Assembly: GCA_014376985.1 (NCBI GenBank)
Contig: JACMQM010000384.1
Span: 1 to 35,698 of the forward strand
Reading direction: 5' to 3'
DNA from: Cytophagaceae bacterium
GTDB lineage: Bacteria > Bacteroidota > Bacteroidia > Cytophagales > Cytophagaceae
DNA length: 35,698 bases
Part shown: positions 1-6,732 of the stretch, piece by piece
How the letters are laid out: each line of letters opens with the position of its first letter
Numbering within the stretch: position 1 is the first letter of the stretch
Translations under genes and position numbers: made by a program
The notes under the pieces: model-generated
Seen by the model: only the letters and a program-made list of their open reading frames with translations
The model's database searches: none
What the model was told of the DNA's origin: nothing

Positions 1-636
1 ATAATGATTCATCAACACGCAATGCACAGGAAAACTTGCTTTGAAGGGAGGTAAACCATAATCTCCGCATTGTATGTTGAGCACACTTTTCAACAAAGGA
101 TCTTTGATGTGCCAGTCGATGACTCTTTTCAAGCTGAACAAACCATATTTACCCATGTTGCGCGTGCGAATAGGTATGAGCAAGTGATCCCAGAAGGTGC
201 GCATTTTAGGAATCAACTGAATTTCTTTCCCGACTGTATCTATGAGGCTAAGATATTTTCGAATGTTCTTTTGTTCTTTTGGAAAGCGCTTGGTTAAACT
301 GGCTTCCAGCTTGTCAAACCCTGCAGGCATATCGATTTTATGTTCACCTATGTAACAATGTTCATAAGCATTCTTATTCATTCTAAAAAATACCAGTTCA
401 TTTGCAATGCCCAAACCACGGTATAGATCGTTAGTAGAATCTCCTGCATTTACTAGTCCGATATAATGTACACCGGGACTGAAACGTTGACCTTTGAGAT
501 GAAAACTGTGACACCAACCTCCGGGTACATAATGTTGTTCTAAAACTAAAACGCTTTGTCCTGCTTTAGCAAGACATAACGCTGCAGCTAGTCCTCCCGC
601 ACCTGAACCGATTACAATGGCATCAAACTCTTTCAT
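1..636 (-). CDS. FAD-dependent oxidoreductase, RetSat/phytoene desaturase-like, 5' part only
   Basis: The reading frame is open from an ATG at 634-636 to the window edge, giving 212 N-terminal residues; the rest lies outside. Residues 5-40 form a dinucleotide-binding Rossmann fold with GSGAGG (about residues 10-15), an acidic strand end (VLVLEQ) and VPGGW, followed by FSPGVHYIG. This layout is typical of the carotenoid isomerase/phytoene dehydrogenase/all-trans-retinol 13,14-reductase group, whose members are about 500 aa and add or remove hydrogens on conjugated polyenes or related lipids. The substrate cannot be told from this part. It is the most downstream visible member of a minus-strand run that includes a ketoacyl synthase and a fatty-acid hydroxylase-like enzyme, so a lipid or polyene substrate is a reasonable inference. 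Confidence 0.85.
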   Translation of the reverse strand, partial: MKEFDAIVIGSGAGGLAAALCLAKAGQSVLVLEQHYVPGGWCHSFHLKGQRFSPGVHYIGLVNAGDSTNDLYRGLGIANELVFFRMNKNAYEHCYIGEHKIDMPAGFDKLEASLTKRFPKEQKNIRKYLSLIDTVGKEIQLIPKMRTFWDHLLIPIRTRNMGKYGLFSLKRVIDWHIKDPLLKSVLNIQCGDYGLPPFKASFPVHCVLMNHY

Positions 637-730
637 AGGAAAATAAAAAAAACAAGGTAGGTAGAATCGATGGATTAACACCGGATTGATCCATTATAAT
701 CTTGTGAAATTGTGCAGATTGGGGCGATTT

Positions 731-873
731 TGAAGAGTGAAGAGTGAAAAGTGAAGAATGAGTAGTGGATAAAGCCGAAATTGCTTGGTTAATCCACTCA
801 CTCACTCTTTAGTGGTTTCAAGTTTTCGGACGGACACAAACTAATCTCTTCACCCTTCACTACTCACTCTTCA
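731..873. repeat. Inverted pair of heptad arrays (element A)
   Basis: At 731-765 there are five tandem heptads of the form TGAAGAG (TGAAGAG, TGAAGAG, TGAAAAG, TGAAGAA, TGAGTAG). At 846-873 four heptads of the complementary form run in the opposite direction (CTCTTCA, CCCTTCA, CTACTCA, CTCTTCA). About 80 bp separate the arrays, so a transcript could fold into a long imperfect hairpin. The right-hand array touches the stop codon of the dioxygenase gene (874-876). Function is unknown; a 3'-end structure or transcription-ending role is an inference. Confidence 0.75.
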
Positions 874-1488
874 CTATTTCTTAAGCCATCCTGTTATACT
901 CATCCTGTTTTTAGTAGTGTTCAATACTTCGTGTTCCAGTTCGTTACTTTTGAAAAATACAGTTTTACCATTCGTAGGAGAGATCAATTGTTCTTCGTCG
1001 GGCAATTGAATCAGTAATTGGCCACCGTCTTCCGCTATCCAGTCTTCATTCAAATAACTGATGATGGAAAACTGACGACTGGAATTATTTTTAAACTGAT
1101 CTTTATGCCGCTTGTAAAAAGTCCCTGGCTCGTACAAGGTATAATGAAATTCATAGCTTGTAATGCCGGTATAGCAACTGTTGTTGAGGTACAACACAAA
1201 AGCATCCATGCGATCGAAAAATTCATTTTCATAGATGTTGTTATGTTCACGATCTAACCAATAGATGGCATCACCTCTTACCTGATTGTTTTGAATTGTC
1301 GATTCATTATTACCGGTTGAAGCTGCGGATAACATTTTTTGTTGTTGCAGTTGAATAATGTTATTCTTTAAATGTCCCGCCAGCACACTGTCCAGAAAAG
1401 AATCAGATATACCGACTTTGGTTTTTATATAACTGTCAATGATTGTTTCGAAATCGCTTTCGGGATTGCCTTGTTCCGTTATATCCAT
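874..1488 (-). CDS. 2OG-Fe(II) dioxygenase, prolyl 4-hydroxylase-like
   Basis: The 204-aa product has the C-terminal double-stranded beta-helix signature of 2-oxoglutarate/Fe(II) oxygenases: His128-x-Asp130 (in YKRHKDQF), distal His186 (in ELEHEVL) and Arg195 (in NRMSITGWL), which would bind the 2-oxoglutarate carboxylate. The core lies at about residues 110-203. Within this fold it resembles the SM-20/P4H alpha-subunit type; the N-terminal 70 residues are poorly defined. No signal peptide or membrane segment is seen, so it should be cytosolic. It hydroxylates either a protein residue or a small molecule; the neighbouring lipid enzymes favour the latter, but that is only context. The stop codon lies at the edge of a heptad array. 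Confidence 0.85.
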   Translation of the reverse strand: MDITEQGNPESDFETIIDSYIKTKVGISDSFLDSVLAGHLKNNIIQLQQQKMLSAASTGNNESTIQNNQVRGDAIYWLDREHNNIYENEFFDRMDAFVLYLNNSCYTGITSYEFHYTLYEPGTFYKRHKDQFKNNSSRQFSIISYLNEDWIAEDGGQLLIQLPDEEQLISPTNGKTVFFKSNELEHEVLNTTKNRMSITGWLKK

Positions 1489-1574
1489 GCTTCACATGTC
1501 CCGGCTAAAAATACGGCACAACTAAAGGTAGACTAATTCCAGTGGGTAAGAGAAGATTCTGGTTTATTATTGTG

Positions 1575-1730
1575 GTAAAGAGTGAAGAGTGAAGAGTAAA
1601 GAGTAAAGAGTGAAGAGTGAGCAGTAATAGATTAAAAAGCAAGGAGTGAATAATAACTGTGAAACGATTAAACAAAAAAAGGTGAACAGTGGAAAGAAGA
1701 TTCTCTTCACTATTCACCATTCACTCTTCA
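1575..1730. repeat. Inverted pair of heptad arrays (element B)
   Basis: At 1575-1623 there are seven tandem heptads (GTAAAGA, GTGAAGA, GTGAAGA, GTAAAGA, GTAAAGA, GTGAAGA, GTGAGCA). At 1703-1730 the opposite array reads CTCTTCA, CTATTCA, CCATTCA, CTCTTCA. The gap is 79 bp, almost the same as in element A, although the spacer sequences show no clear similarity. As in element A, the right-hand array runs into the stop codon of the gene to its right (TAA at 1734-1736). The heptad unit is the same as in element A. Confidence 0.75.
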
Positions 1731-1733
1731 CTA

Positions 1734-2012
1734 TTAACCTTTTTTAACTTTACTGACGATCAATTCAACGTCTTGATTGATCTTGTCATAAACTGCTTTC
1801 GTAACGTCTACACCATTTTTCTTGGCAGTAGAAATCATAGACGCGACTTCCGTAGAGTACTTCCTTAATTCAATCTTAGTCTTATTTAGCAAGCTTATTG
1901 TCATAGAGCCAAATTGATCTGAAGATCTTGGAATGTCTTCTACAATCGAATCAAGCTTGGTTCGGGCATTTTTAAACAACTCAATGAGTTTGTCAGCAAG
2001 TACATCGTTCAT
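1734..2012 (-). CDS. Small helical protein of unknown function
   Basis: The 92-aa product starts MNDVLADKL and is rich in Lys, Glu, Asp and small hydrophobic residues. Spacing of the hydrophobic residues suggests two or three amphipathic helices. There are no cysteines, signal peptide or membrane segment. I do not recognise the family; size and character recall small phasin-like or helical-bundle accessory proteins, but nothing decisive is visible. It lies on the same strand as its neighbours, 222 bp downstream of the 299-aa gene. Its TAA stop falls in the last degenerate unit of a heptad array. Confidence 0.6.
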   Translation of the reverse strand: MNDVLADKLIELFKNARTKLDSIVEDIPRSSDQFGSMTISLLNKTKIELRKYSTEVASMISTAKKNGVDVTKAVYDKINQDVELIVSKVKKG

Positions 2013-2234
2013 AACCTATACGTTTAAGTGTACGTCCTGTAAAACGTGGATTATTCCATGATAGTTCATCATTTTTGTGCCAAATGAGAAATGTCTAATT
2101 TTTACTTTTACTTTATTGTTGCAATAAATTCATTAATTCGGATAATTTCTAAGAAAACCTTCATGGTTAGCATTAATATAATCTTTGAAAAATCACATGT
2201 TTAAATTACTCTATATGAAGTTGTTTAAACGTCT

Positions 2235-3134
2235 TTAACTGTTTGGTGTGATGATACCATCTGAATATTGTTTGAGTTTCATGTTGACCAGTATTCGATG
2301 CAAGGTCTCCGCTGCCAATCCATGCAAGACCAATCGGTAAGCGGCATTATAAGTCGTTTCAGGTACCATGGGATGTTTGTTGTTGATCAATCCCATGTGC
2401 GCAGGTGCATTTAAAATCTGCGAGGTGTATATCGCAATCGTTTCATCAAGTTGTAAAGAATTAGACGCTCTGACGAAGTCATTGGAGGTGAGGAACAATT
2501 GATAGAACGGCGTAAATAACTCAATAGCGGAACGCAGGTCCAGCACGTTTGTCCACCGTTTAGGGAAATCGATGTGGTTAAATTGATCCTCTGTCATCAT
2601 GCTTAAGTCTAAGTTTTTTTTTCCTTTGATGCCGATGTTCTTCTCTCTCAATTGCGAATTAAGACGAATGACAAAGTTGTACAAGTTCAAGTCATGTTTT
2701 AAAAACAGGTCATCTTTGATGGCATTGAAATCATAAGGTTTCAGTGGACTCGTTACTATCTCAATGTTCTGAATGTTTTTTGAAATGAATTGCATGATCT
2801 CACTTCCTACGTGAAAATGGCGGAAGATCAATAAATTCGCATCCCGACTGACAAAGTGTTTCAATCCCCAGGCTAAAATACGGTGCAGTATTGTTGACGA
2901 ATTGATAAGGTTGGGAAAGAAAAACTTAAAGACATGGATAAAGAACATCACGACTTTAGAAAGCACGGTTATGAAGGGCAATAAGTATCGTTTGGACTTT
3001 GAATTATTATCCCGCATCAAACTGATTTTCGTTTTATCATTGATGGGAATGCTGCTGTCAAGGTACATCGCCAGCCAGGGATTAGGATCTCTGTCGTCGT
3101 GCGTGGCAAATTGTAATTCTGGATCTTTGTTCAT
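2235..3134 (-). CDS. Uncharacterised 299-aa protein of the lipid-like cluster
   Basis: I do not recognise this family with certainty. The product begins MNKDPELQF, followed by a short region with Asp-Pro-Asn-Pro-Trp. Residues about 50-75 are strongly hydrophobic and aromatic (for example VVMFFIHVFKFFFP) and could be a membrane-associated helix. Downstream are conserved-looking His/Arg/Asp positions (RHFHVGSE near 105, HGLAAETLHRIL near 275). No standard cofactor motif is visible. It follows the ketoacyl synthase fusion gene on the same strand after 234 bp that contain a structured repeat, so co-transcription is possible but not shown. The setting suggests a role, perhaps membrane-associated, with the lipid-type enzymes. 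Confidence 0.7.
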   Translation of the reverse strand: MNKDPELQFATHDDRDPNPWLAMYLDSSIPINDKTKISLMRDNNSKSKRYLLPFITVLSKVVMFFIHVFKFFFPNLINSSTILHRILAWGLKHFVSRDANLLIFRHFHVGSEIMQFISKNIQNIEIVTSPLKPYDFNAIKDDLFLKHDLNLYNFVIRLNSQLREKNIGIKGKKNLDLSMMTEDQFNHIDFPKRWTNVLDLRSAIELFTPFYQLFLTSNDFVRASNSLQLDETIAIYTSQILNAPAHMGLINNKHPMVPETTYNAAYRLVLHGLAAETLHRILVNMKLKQYSDGIITPNS

Positions 3135-3230
3135 GATGTTATGGTTAATGTTTATAGCTCTATTTAAAATGTATGCGATAAGAGTTAATGAATATTAAAT
3201 TAATCCAGTTATTTAGGATGAGAATAATAA

Positions 3231-3317
3231 GGGCGTTCCCTACGGGCCGGGCTTTCGCCACTCGCTTTCCCGCTGAAAAAGCGGGAAGAGCTCAGACAAT
3301 GGCTCAATCCCTAACGC
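3231..3317. repeat. Dispersed structured repeat, copy 1
   Basis: This 87-bp segment runs from GGGCGTTCCC to CCCTAACGC. Its reverse-oriented partner is at 16883-16970, with about 90% identity. Visible helices: outer GCGTT with AACGC; a CCC-TAC-GGG hairpin; GGG near 3247 with CCC near 3309; and CCGCT-GAAAA-AGCGG at about 3270-3284. Two of these helices vary in a compensatory way in the other copy. It resembles intergenic repeats I associate with Bacteroidota genomes, a recollection rather than a search result. It lies between two co-directional genes. Confidence 0.8.
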
Positions 3318-3368
3318 AAGCCATCATAATTATTTAACCACCATATCTAGATACATTTTTTTCTTTAG

Positions 3369-5216
3369 TTAATAGTTTCCTAGTTCTTCCAATTGCATTT
3401 TGTAAAGCTTCGCCGTCGTCTTCGCTGTTTTTATAATTTGCTTCGCCAGTTCCATATCCAATGCCGGATGATTCAGCGCTTGCTCCAGGTTCTTAAAGTG
3501 ATTTTCATCCGCTTCGCCGTGGTAGATAAAGAAAGAGACTTGATTATCCGCTAAGTTCAACTGTGCTTGCATGAGTCCTCCCCAGTCCGCTGCCAGACGT
3601 TTTCCTATGCCTTCAATGATGAACATGGCTCCTAATAAATCAATTGGATTCGCTTTGCTGGCTTGTTGGAAAATGAAGGAAGTCAGCGCCACACTACCGA
3701 TGTTTTTTTCGCCGTTGCGGATGATGTTTAAGTCTTCTCCCAAGTTCTCATAATTTTTTTCCAGGATCTGATAGTCTTTGTGTTCTGCTGCGGTATGTTT
3801 GATAAAGGCAGAACGTAATTCAAAGAGTTCAATGTCTATGTTAGACGCTGCTCTAGAGATCCACTGCGAACCGTCGATTACTTGTTGACGCATGTCGTGC
3901 AACAACAGGATATAATCTTGTCGGCTGAGTTTACCGTCGTGTATCTTTTTAACGATGGGCACTTTGTATAATTGTGATTCAAAATCAATCCATACCTGCG
4001 CCAATTGTCTTACCAGCCATTCTGATGTTTCTGTTTTTTTCAATATTAATTCCGGTGCTTCGATCTCGCGTGTTGCTAAGGACGTTTTTATTTCTTCTTG
4101 ACCTTCCACGGTCAATTGCATGAAAGATGTGATGAAGCGGCCGCTCTCTGGTACCATGCACACTATTTTATCGCCCACTTTAAGTTTACCGGAATACATC
4201 AATTCTTCCAGCATGATATAGATAGAAGCAGAACCTGTATTTCCTTTAGATGTAAGATTGCTAAACCATTTTTCACTGACGATTTCACCACCACCTTTTT
4301 TCATAAGTTCTTTGATCGGGTCCTTGAAATACTCAGAAGAGTAGTGACAGCACAGCCAATTCACTTGATCAACTTTAATTTTACCTTTATCGATGAGTTC
4401 GAAATAATGAGCCACGCCAGTCTTTACTACCTGATCCAACAAGCGTACGTCTTGCTTCAGGTTGATGGCTCCGGCTTTGGAAGCTGATTCATAATCAGGA
4501 TAATCCAGCCAGGTCATTTCGTTTTCGTTTTGATTGTCATTTTTACCCGTATACATGCACAAGGGAAATTCATTGGCATGTGATTTCAAATCGATCCAAT
4601 CTATGCGGAGGGAAATGCCTTTGGTTGATTTTTTATTTTCCAATACCATCGCACCGGCACCATCAGAAAGCATCCAGCGAAGAAACTCTGTATCGAAGGG
4701 AACCGATTTTACTTTCTGCGCATCGAAGCGGGAGCTTTTAAACAGTCTGCTTGGAAATTCACTGCCCACACATACCGCATTTTGTTTGTCTCCGCATTTA
4801 ATTTGAGCATAAGCATTCTTAAGCGCCATCATACCGCTGGCGCAAACACTTTGAAAGCTGGCCACTTCACAATTAGAGAAATCGAGTTTACTATGTACCA
4901 TACTGGCAAAACCAGGTACCGGTAAATCTCCTTGCGTAGTACCGGTAGACAAGAGCTCAATGTCTTTTCCTTTTAACGTACTTCTGGTGATGGCTTGTTC
5001 TGCCGCCAGAGCCGCCATCTGTGCATTGGAATGCGTACTTTCCTGTTGTTTGTTGAGCGCGTAGTATCTGTTTTGAATACCGTTCTGCTTGAGAATACGA
5101 TCTTTGATCCCACTGCTTTTTCCGTTTATTTTTCCTAAATATTCTTCCATCTCCGCGTTGTTGACAGGAGCGTTAGGCAAGAATGTCCCAGATGAAGTGA
5201 TATAGACTTTGTACAT
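3369..5216 (-). CDS. Ketoacyl synthase III fused to a heme-oxygenase-like di-iron domain
   Basis: This 615-aa product is about twice the length of an ordinary KAS III. Residues 1-370 form a thiolase-fold ketoacyl synthase III with an intact triad: Cys125 (in SVCASGMMAL), His291 (in LCCHYSSEYF) and Asn326 (in KGNTGSAS). Residues about 395-610 are all-helical and carry heme-oxygenase-like oxidase (HDO) hallmarks: His474/Glu478 in KHTAAEHKDY, Glu535 in MFIIEGIGKR, and His566-x3-Asp570-x2-His573 in YHGEADENHF. The last spacing matches the third metal-binding helix of HDO enzymes such as SznF and CADD as I recall them. Where UndA-type enzymes have E-x2-H, this protein has E-x2-D (Asp481), so metal loading may differ. 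Inferred role: acyl condensation followed by oxidative processing of the acyl product. The gene starts 11 bp after the hydroxylase gene ends, so they are probably co-transcribed. Confidence 0.88.
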   Translation of the reverse strand: MYKVYITSSGTFLPNAPVNNAEMEEYLGKINGKSSGIKDRILKQNGIQNRYYALNKQQESTHSNAQMAALAAEQAITRSTLKGKDIELLSTGTTQGDLPVPGFASMVHSKLDFSNCEVASFQSVCASGMMALKNAYAQIKCGDKQNAVCVGSEFPSRLFKSSRFDAQKVKSVPFDTEFLRWMLSDGAGAMVLENKKSTKGISLRIDWIDLKSHANEFPLCMYTGKNDNQNENEMTWLDYPDYESASKAGAINLKQDVRLLDQVVKTGVAHYFELIDKGKIKVDQVNWLCCHYSSEYFKDPIKELMKKGGGEIVSEKWFSNLTSKGNTGSASIYIMLEELMYSGKLKVGDKIVCMVPESGRFITSFMQLTVEGQEEIKTSLATREIEAPELILKKTETSEWLVRQLAQVWIDFESQLYKVPIVKKIHDGKLSRQDYILLLHDMRQQVIDGSQWISRAASNIDIELFELRSAFIKHTAAEHKDYQILEKNYENLGEDLNIIRNGEKNIGSVALTSFIFQQASKANPIDLLGAMFIIEGIGKRLAADWGGLMQAQLNLADNQVSFFIYHGEADENHFKNLEQALNHPALDMELAKQIIKTAKTTAKLYKMQLEELGNY

Positions 5217-5227
5217 GGTTTCTAAAG

Positions 5228-5956
5228 TTATTTGAGTTTCTTTTGAAAGGCGAAGATTTTATCGAGAACCGGACTGGCAAATCCATATTGATTCGTGTTT
5301 TTATAATGATGTGCGGAATGTCTGGTACCGAACAATTTCCAATTTCTTCCGCTTCCATTTCCAAATCTGTAATTATAATGACCGGCATAATTCAATAAAA
5401 TGCTGACCAATGGATAAAGGAAAATGGCGGTAGCAGAAAGAGGAATGAATAAGATAATGGTGACTTCTACTGTGCTCAGTAGGAACGCTTCTACCGGATG
5501 AAAACTGAAGACCGAGTATACGGTAGGTATTTTCGATACATGGTGCATATAATGAATATAGCGGTAGAATATAGGCCAGTGCATGACACGGTGCACGAGG
5601 AAGAAATGAATCTCATTCCATATAATCAGTGCCGCAAGACCGACAAGTGTTACCCAAAGACTGTCTGAAAGCAGTACGACGAATCCTGTTCGTACAAAAT
5701 AAATAATAGGAAGGCTGGAGAATCCAAATATCAGGATGGAGCGAAACGAATTTTTTATTTCGTAACGGATATTTTTATTCGGCTCAGGTGTCGACTGTAT
5801 CTGCTGGAGTGCTTTTATTTTTTCAAGTACTTTACAGGTATATCGAAAAAGAGGTCCTAGTATAAAATACAATAAAAGGAAATAAATGACGGTAAGTACA
5901 TACACCTGGAGGTAAGAGTAGTCCGTGATAAAGTGGTGTGTAAATTCCTGGATCAT
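5228..5956 (-). CDS. Fatty-acid hydroxylase / sterol desaturase superfamily membrane enzyme
   Basis: The 242-aa product has three or four hydrophobic segments and the eight-histidine di-iron pattern: HRVMH (122-126), HYMHH (135-139), His193 in AGHYNY and HSAHH (213-217), plus SFHPVEA at 151-157. These are the defining metal ligands of the superfamily that hydroxylates or desaturates fatty acids, sterols and carotenoids in membranes. Length is normal for bacterial members. The ATG at 5954-5956 was chosen because a 62-bp leader then separates it from the palindrome at 6018-6035. The gap to the ketoacyl synthase gene is 11 bp. A small dyad at 5976-5990 (GCTTA, five bases, TAAGC) lies in the leader. 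Confidence 0.88.
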   Translation of the reverse strand: MIQEFTHHFITDYSYLQVYVLTVIYFLLLYFILGPLFRYTCKVLEKIKALQQIQSTPEPNKNIRYEIKNSFRSILIFGFSSLPIIYFVRTGFVVLLSDSLWVTLVGLAALIIWNEIHFFLVHRVMHWPIFYRYIHYMHHVSKIPTVYSVFSFHPVEAFLLSTVEVTIILFIPLSATAIFLYPLVSILLNYAGHYNYRFGNGSGRNWKLFGTRHSAHHYKNTNQYGFASPVLDKIFAFQKKLK

Positions 5957-6017
5957 AATGGGCAGATACGGCTTTGCTTAATTGATAAGCAATATTAGCC
6001 CATGCCACAATCCTTTC

Positions 6018-6035
6018 TTTTGACATATGTCAAAA
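6018..6035. promoter_or_regulatory. Perfect palindrome, likely Crp/Fnr-type operator
   Basis: TTTTGACAT followed by its exact reverse complement ATGTCAAAA. The core TTGAC-N4-GTCAA has the half-site length and spacing of Crp/Fnr-family operators (Fnr: TTGAT-N4-ATCAA). It lies 10 bp past the stop of a Crp/Fnr-type regulator gene and about 60 bp upstream of the hydroxylase start, both on the minus strand. That placement suggests the regulator controls the downstream genes through this site; this is an inference. Confidence 0.6.
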
Positions 6036-6045
6036 AGAGAAAAGT

Positions 6046-6609
6046 TTAAATTTTTCCGCGAATTCTGCTGAGTGTTTCCTGACTAATGCCCAGGTAGGAA
6101 GCTATATAACCTAAAGGCATTCGTTGAAGAATGTGGGGAGAAAAATCAAGTAGCCCGGCGTAACGCTCTTTGGCTGTTTTAAATTGAGCGGCAACGAAAC
6201 GCTCTTCCAGACGAACGTAGTAGTTTTCATTTATAATTCTAACCAGGCGTTCTACCTCCGGATACTTGTCATAGAGTTTTTGAAGATCGTCGTAACTAAT
6301 GGCTAGCACCGTGCAGTCTTCAATGAGTTGAATGTTTTCAAAGGCAGGCTTTCTACTGATGAAACTGTAAAACGAAGTGACAAAACTGTATTCAAAGCCA
6401 AACCAATAGGTGACTTCTTTTCCGTCTAAATTATAATAACCTCTCACACATCCTTTTTCTACAAAGTACATGTGATGGCATACTTTACCTTCCGTTGCCA
6501 ATAAGGTATTCTTGGAAAATGATTGTTGATGCAAGACCTTTTCTATGGCTTGTCTGGACTCCTCGTTGAGTTTATAGAAGTGGTCTATGTGATCGAAAAA
6601 GTTATTCAT
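6046..6609 (-). CDS. Crp/Fnr-family transcriptional regulator
   Basis: The 187-aa product has an N-terminal cyclic-nucleotide-binding-like beta-roll (residues about 20-120, including GKVCHHMYFVEKGCVRGYY) and a C-terminal helix-turn-helix (MPLGYIASYLGISQETLSRI, about 165-184). This is the usual size and layout of the many Bacteroidota Crp/Fnr proteins. The Fnr cysteine cluster for a 4Fe-4S centre is missing, so direct oxygen sensing by that route is unlikely; the ligand is unknown. It is divergent from the hydrolase gene at 6733 and lies directly upstream of the hydroxylase/ketoacyl synthase genes, with a matching palindrome between. Control of one or both sides is plausible. Confidence 0.88.
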   Translation of the reverse strand: MNNFFDHIDHFYKLNEESRQAIEKVLHQQSFSKNTLLATEGKVCHHMYFVEKGCVRGYYNLDGKEVTYWFGFEYSFVTSFYSFISRKPAFENIQLIEDCTVLAISYDDLQKLYDKYPEVERLVRIINENYYVRLEERFVAAQFKTAKERYAGLLDFSPHILQRMPLGYIASYLGISQETLSRIRGKI

Positions 6610-6659
6610 CGGCAGACGAATATACGCAATACTATGGTTTCATAAACTATTTTATATAC

Positions 6660-6709
6660 ATTTCAGAAATTGTTATACAATCTTTTATTCAGCTCTTCGT
6701 CTCTGAAAT
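6660..6709. promoter_or_regulatory. Nested dyads in a divergent intergenic region
   Basis: The 123-bp space between the divergent regulator and hydrolase genes holds a dyad ATTGT-TAT-ACAAT at 6669-6681 and an outer inverted repeat ATTTCAGA (6660-6667) / TCTGAAAT (6702-6709). Such symmetry between divergent genes often marks regulator binding. No binding protein can be named. Confidence 0.35.
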
Positions 6710-6732
6710 AAAGGAAAAAAAAGAGATAGATC

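Noticed and set aside
623-805. Minus-strand 60-codon frame containing FTLHSS-like text
   Set aside because: It overlaps the start of the flavoenzyme gene and is created by translating the heptad array; no protein-like pattern remains outside it.
1505-1720. Minus-strand 71-codon frame rich in Leu, Phe, His and Ser
   Set aside because: The composition comes from seven-base repeats read in a three-base frame; it lies wholly in element B and its spacer.
6046-6609. A true oxygen-sensing Fnr
   Set aside because: The cysteine cluster needed for the iron-sulfur centre is absent; only the general Crp/Fnr fold is supported.
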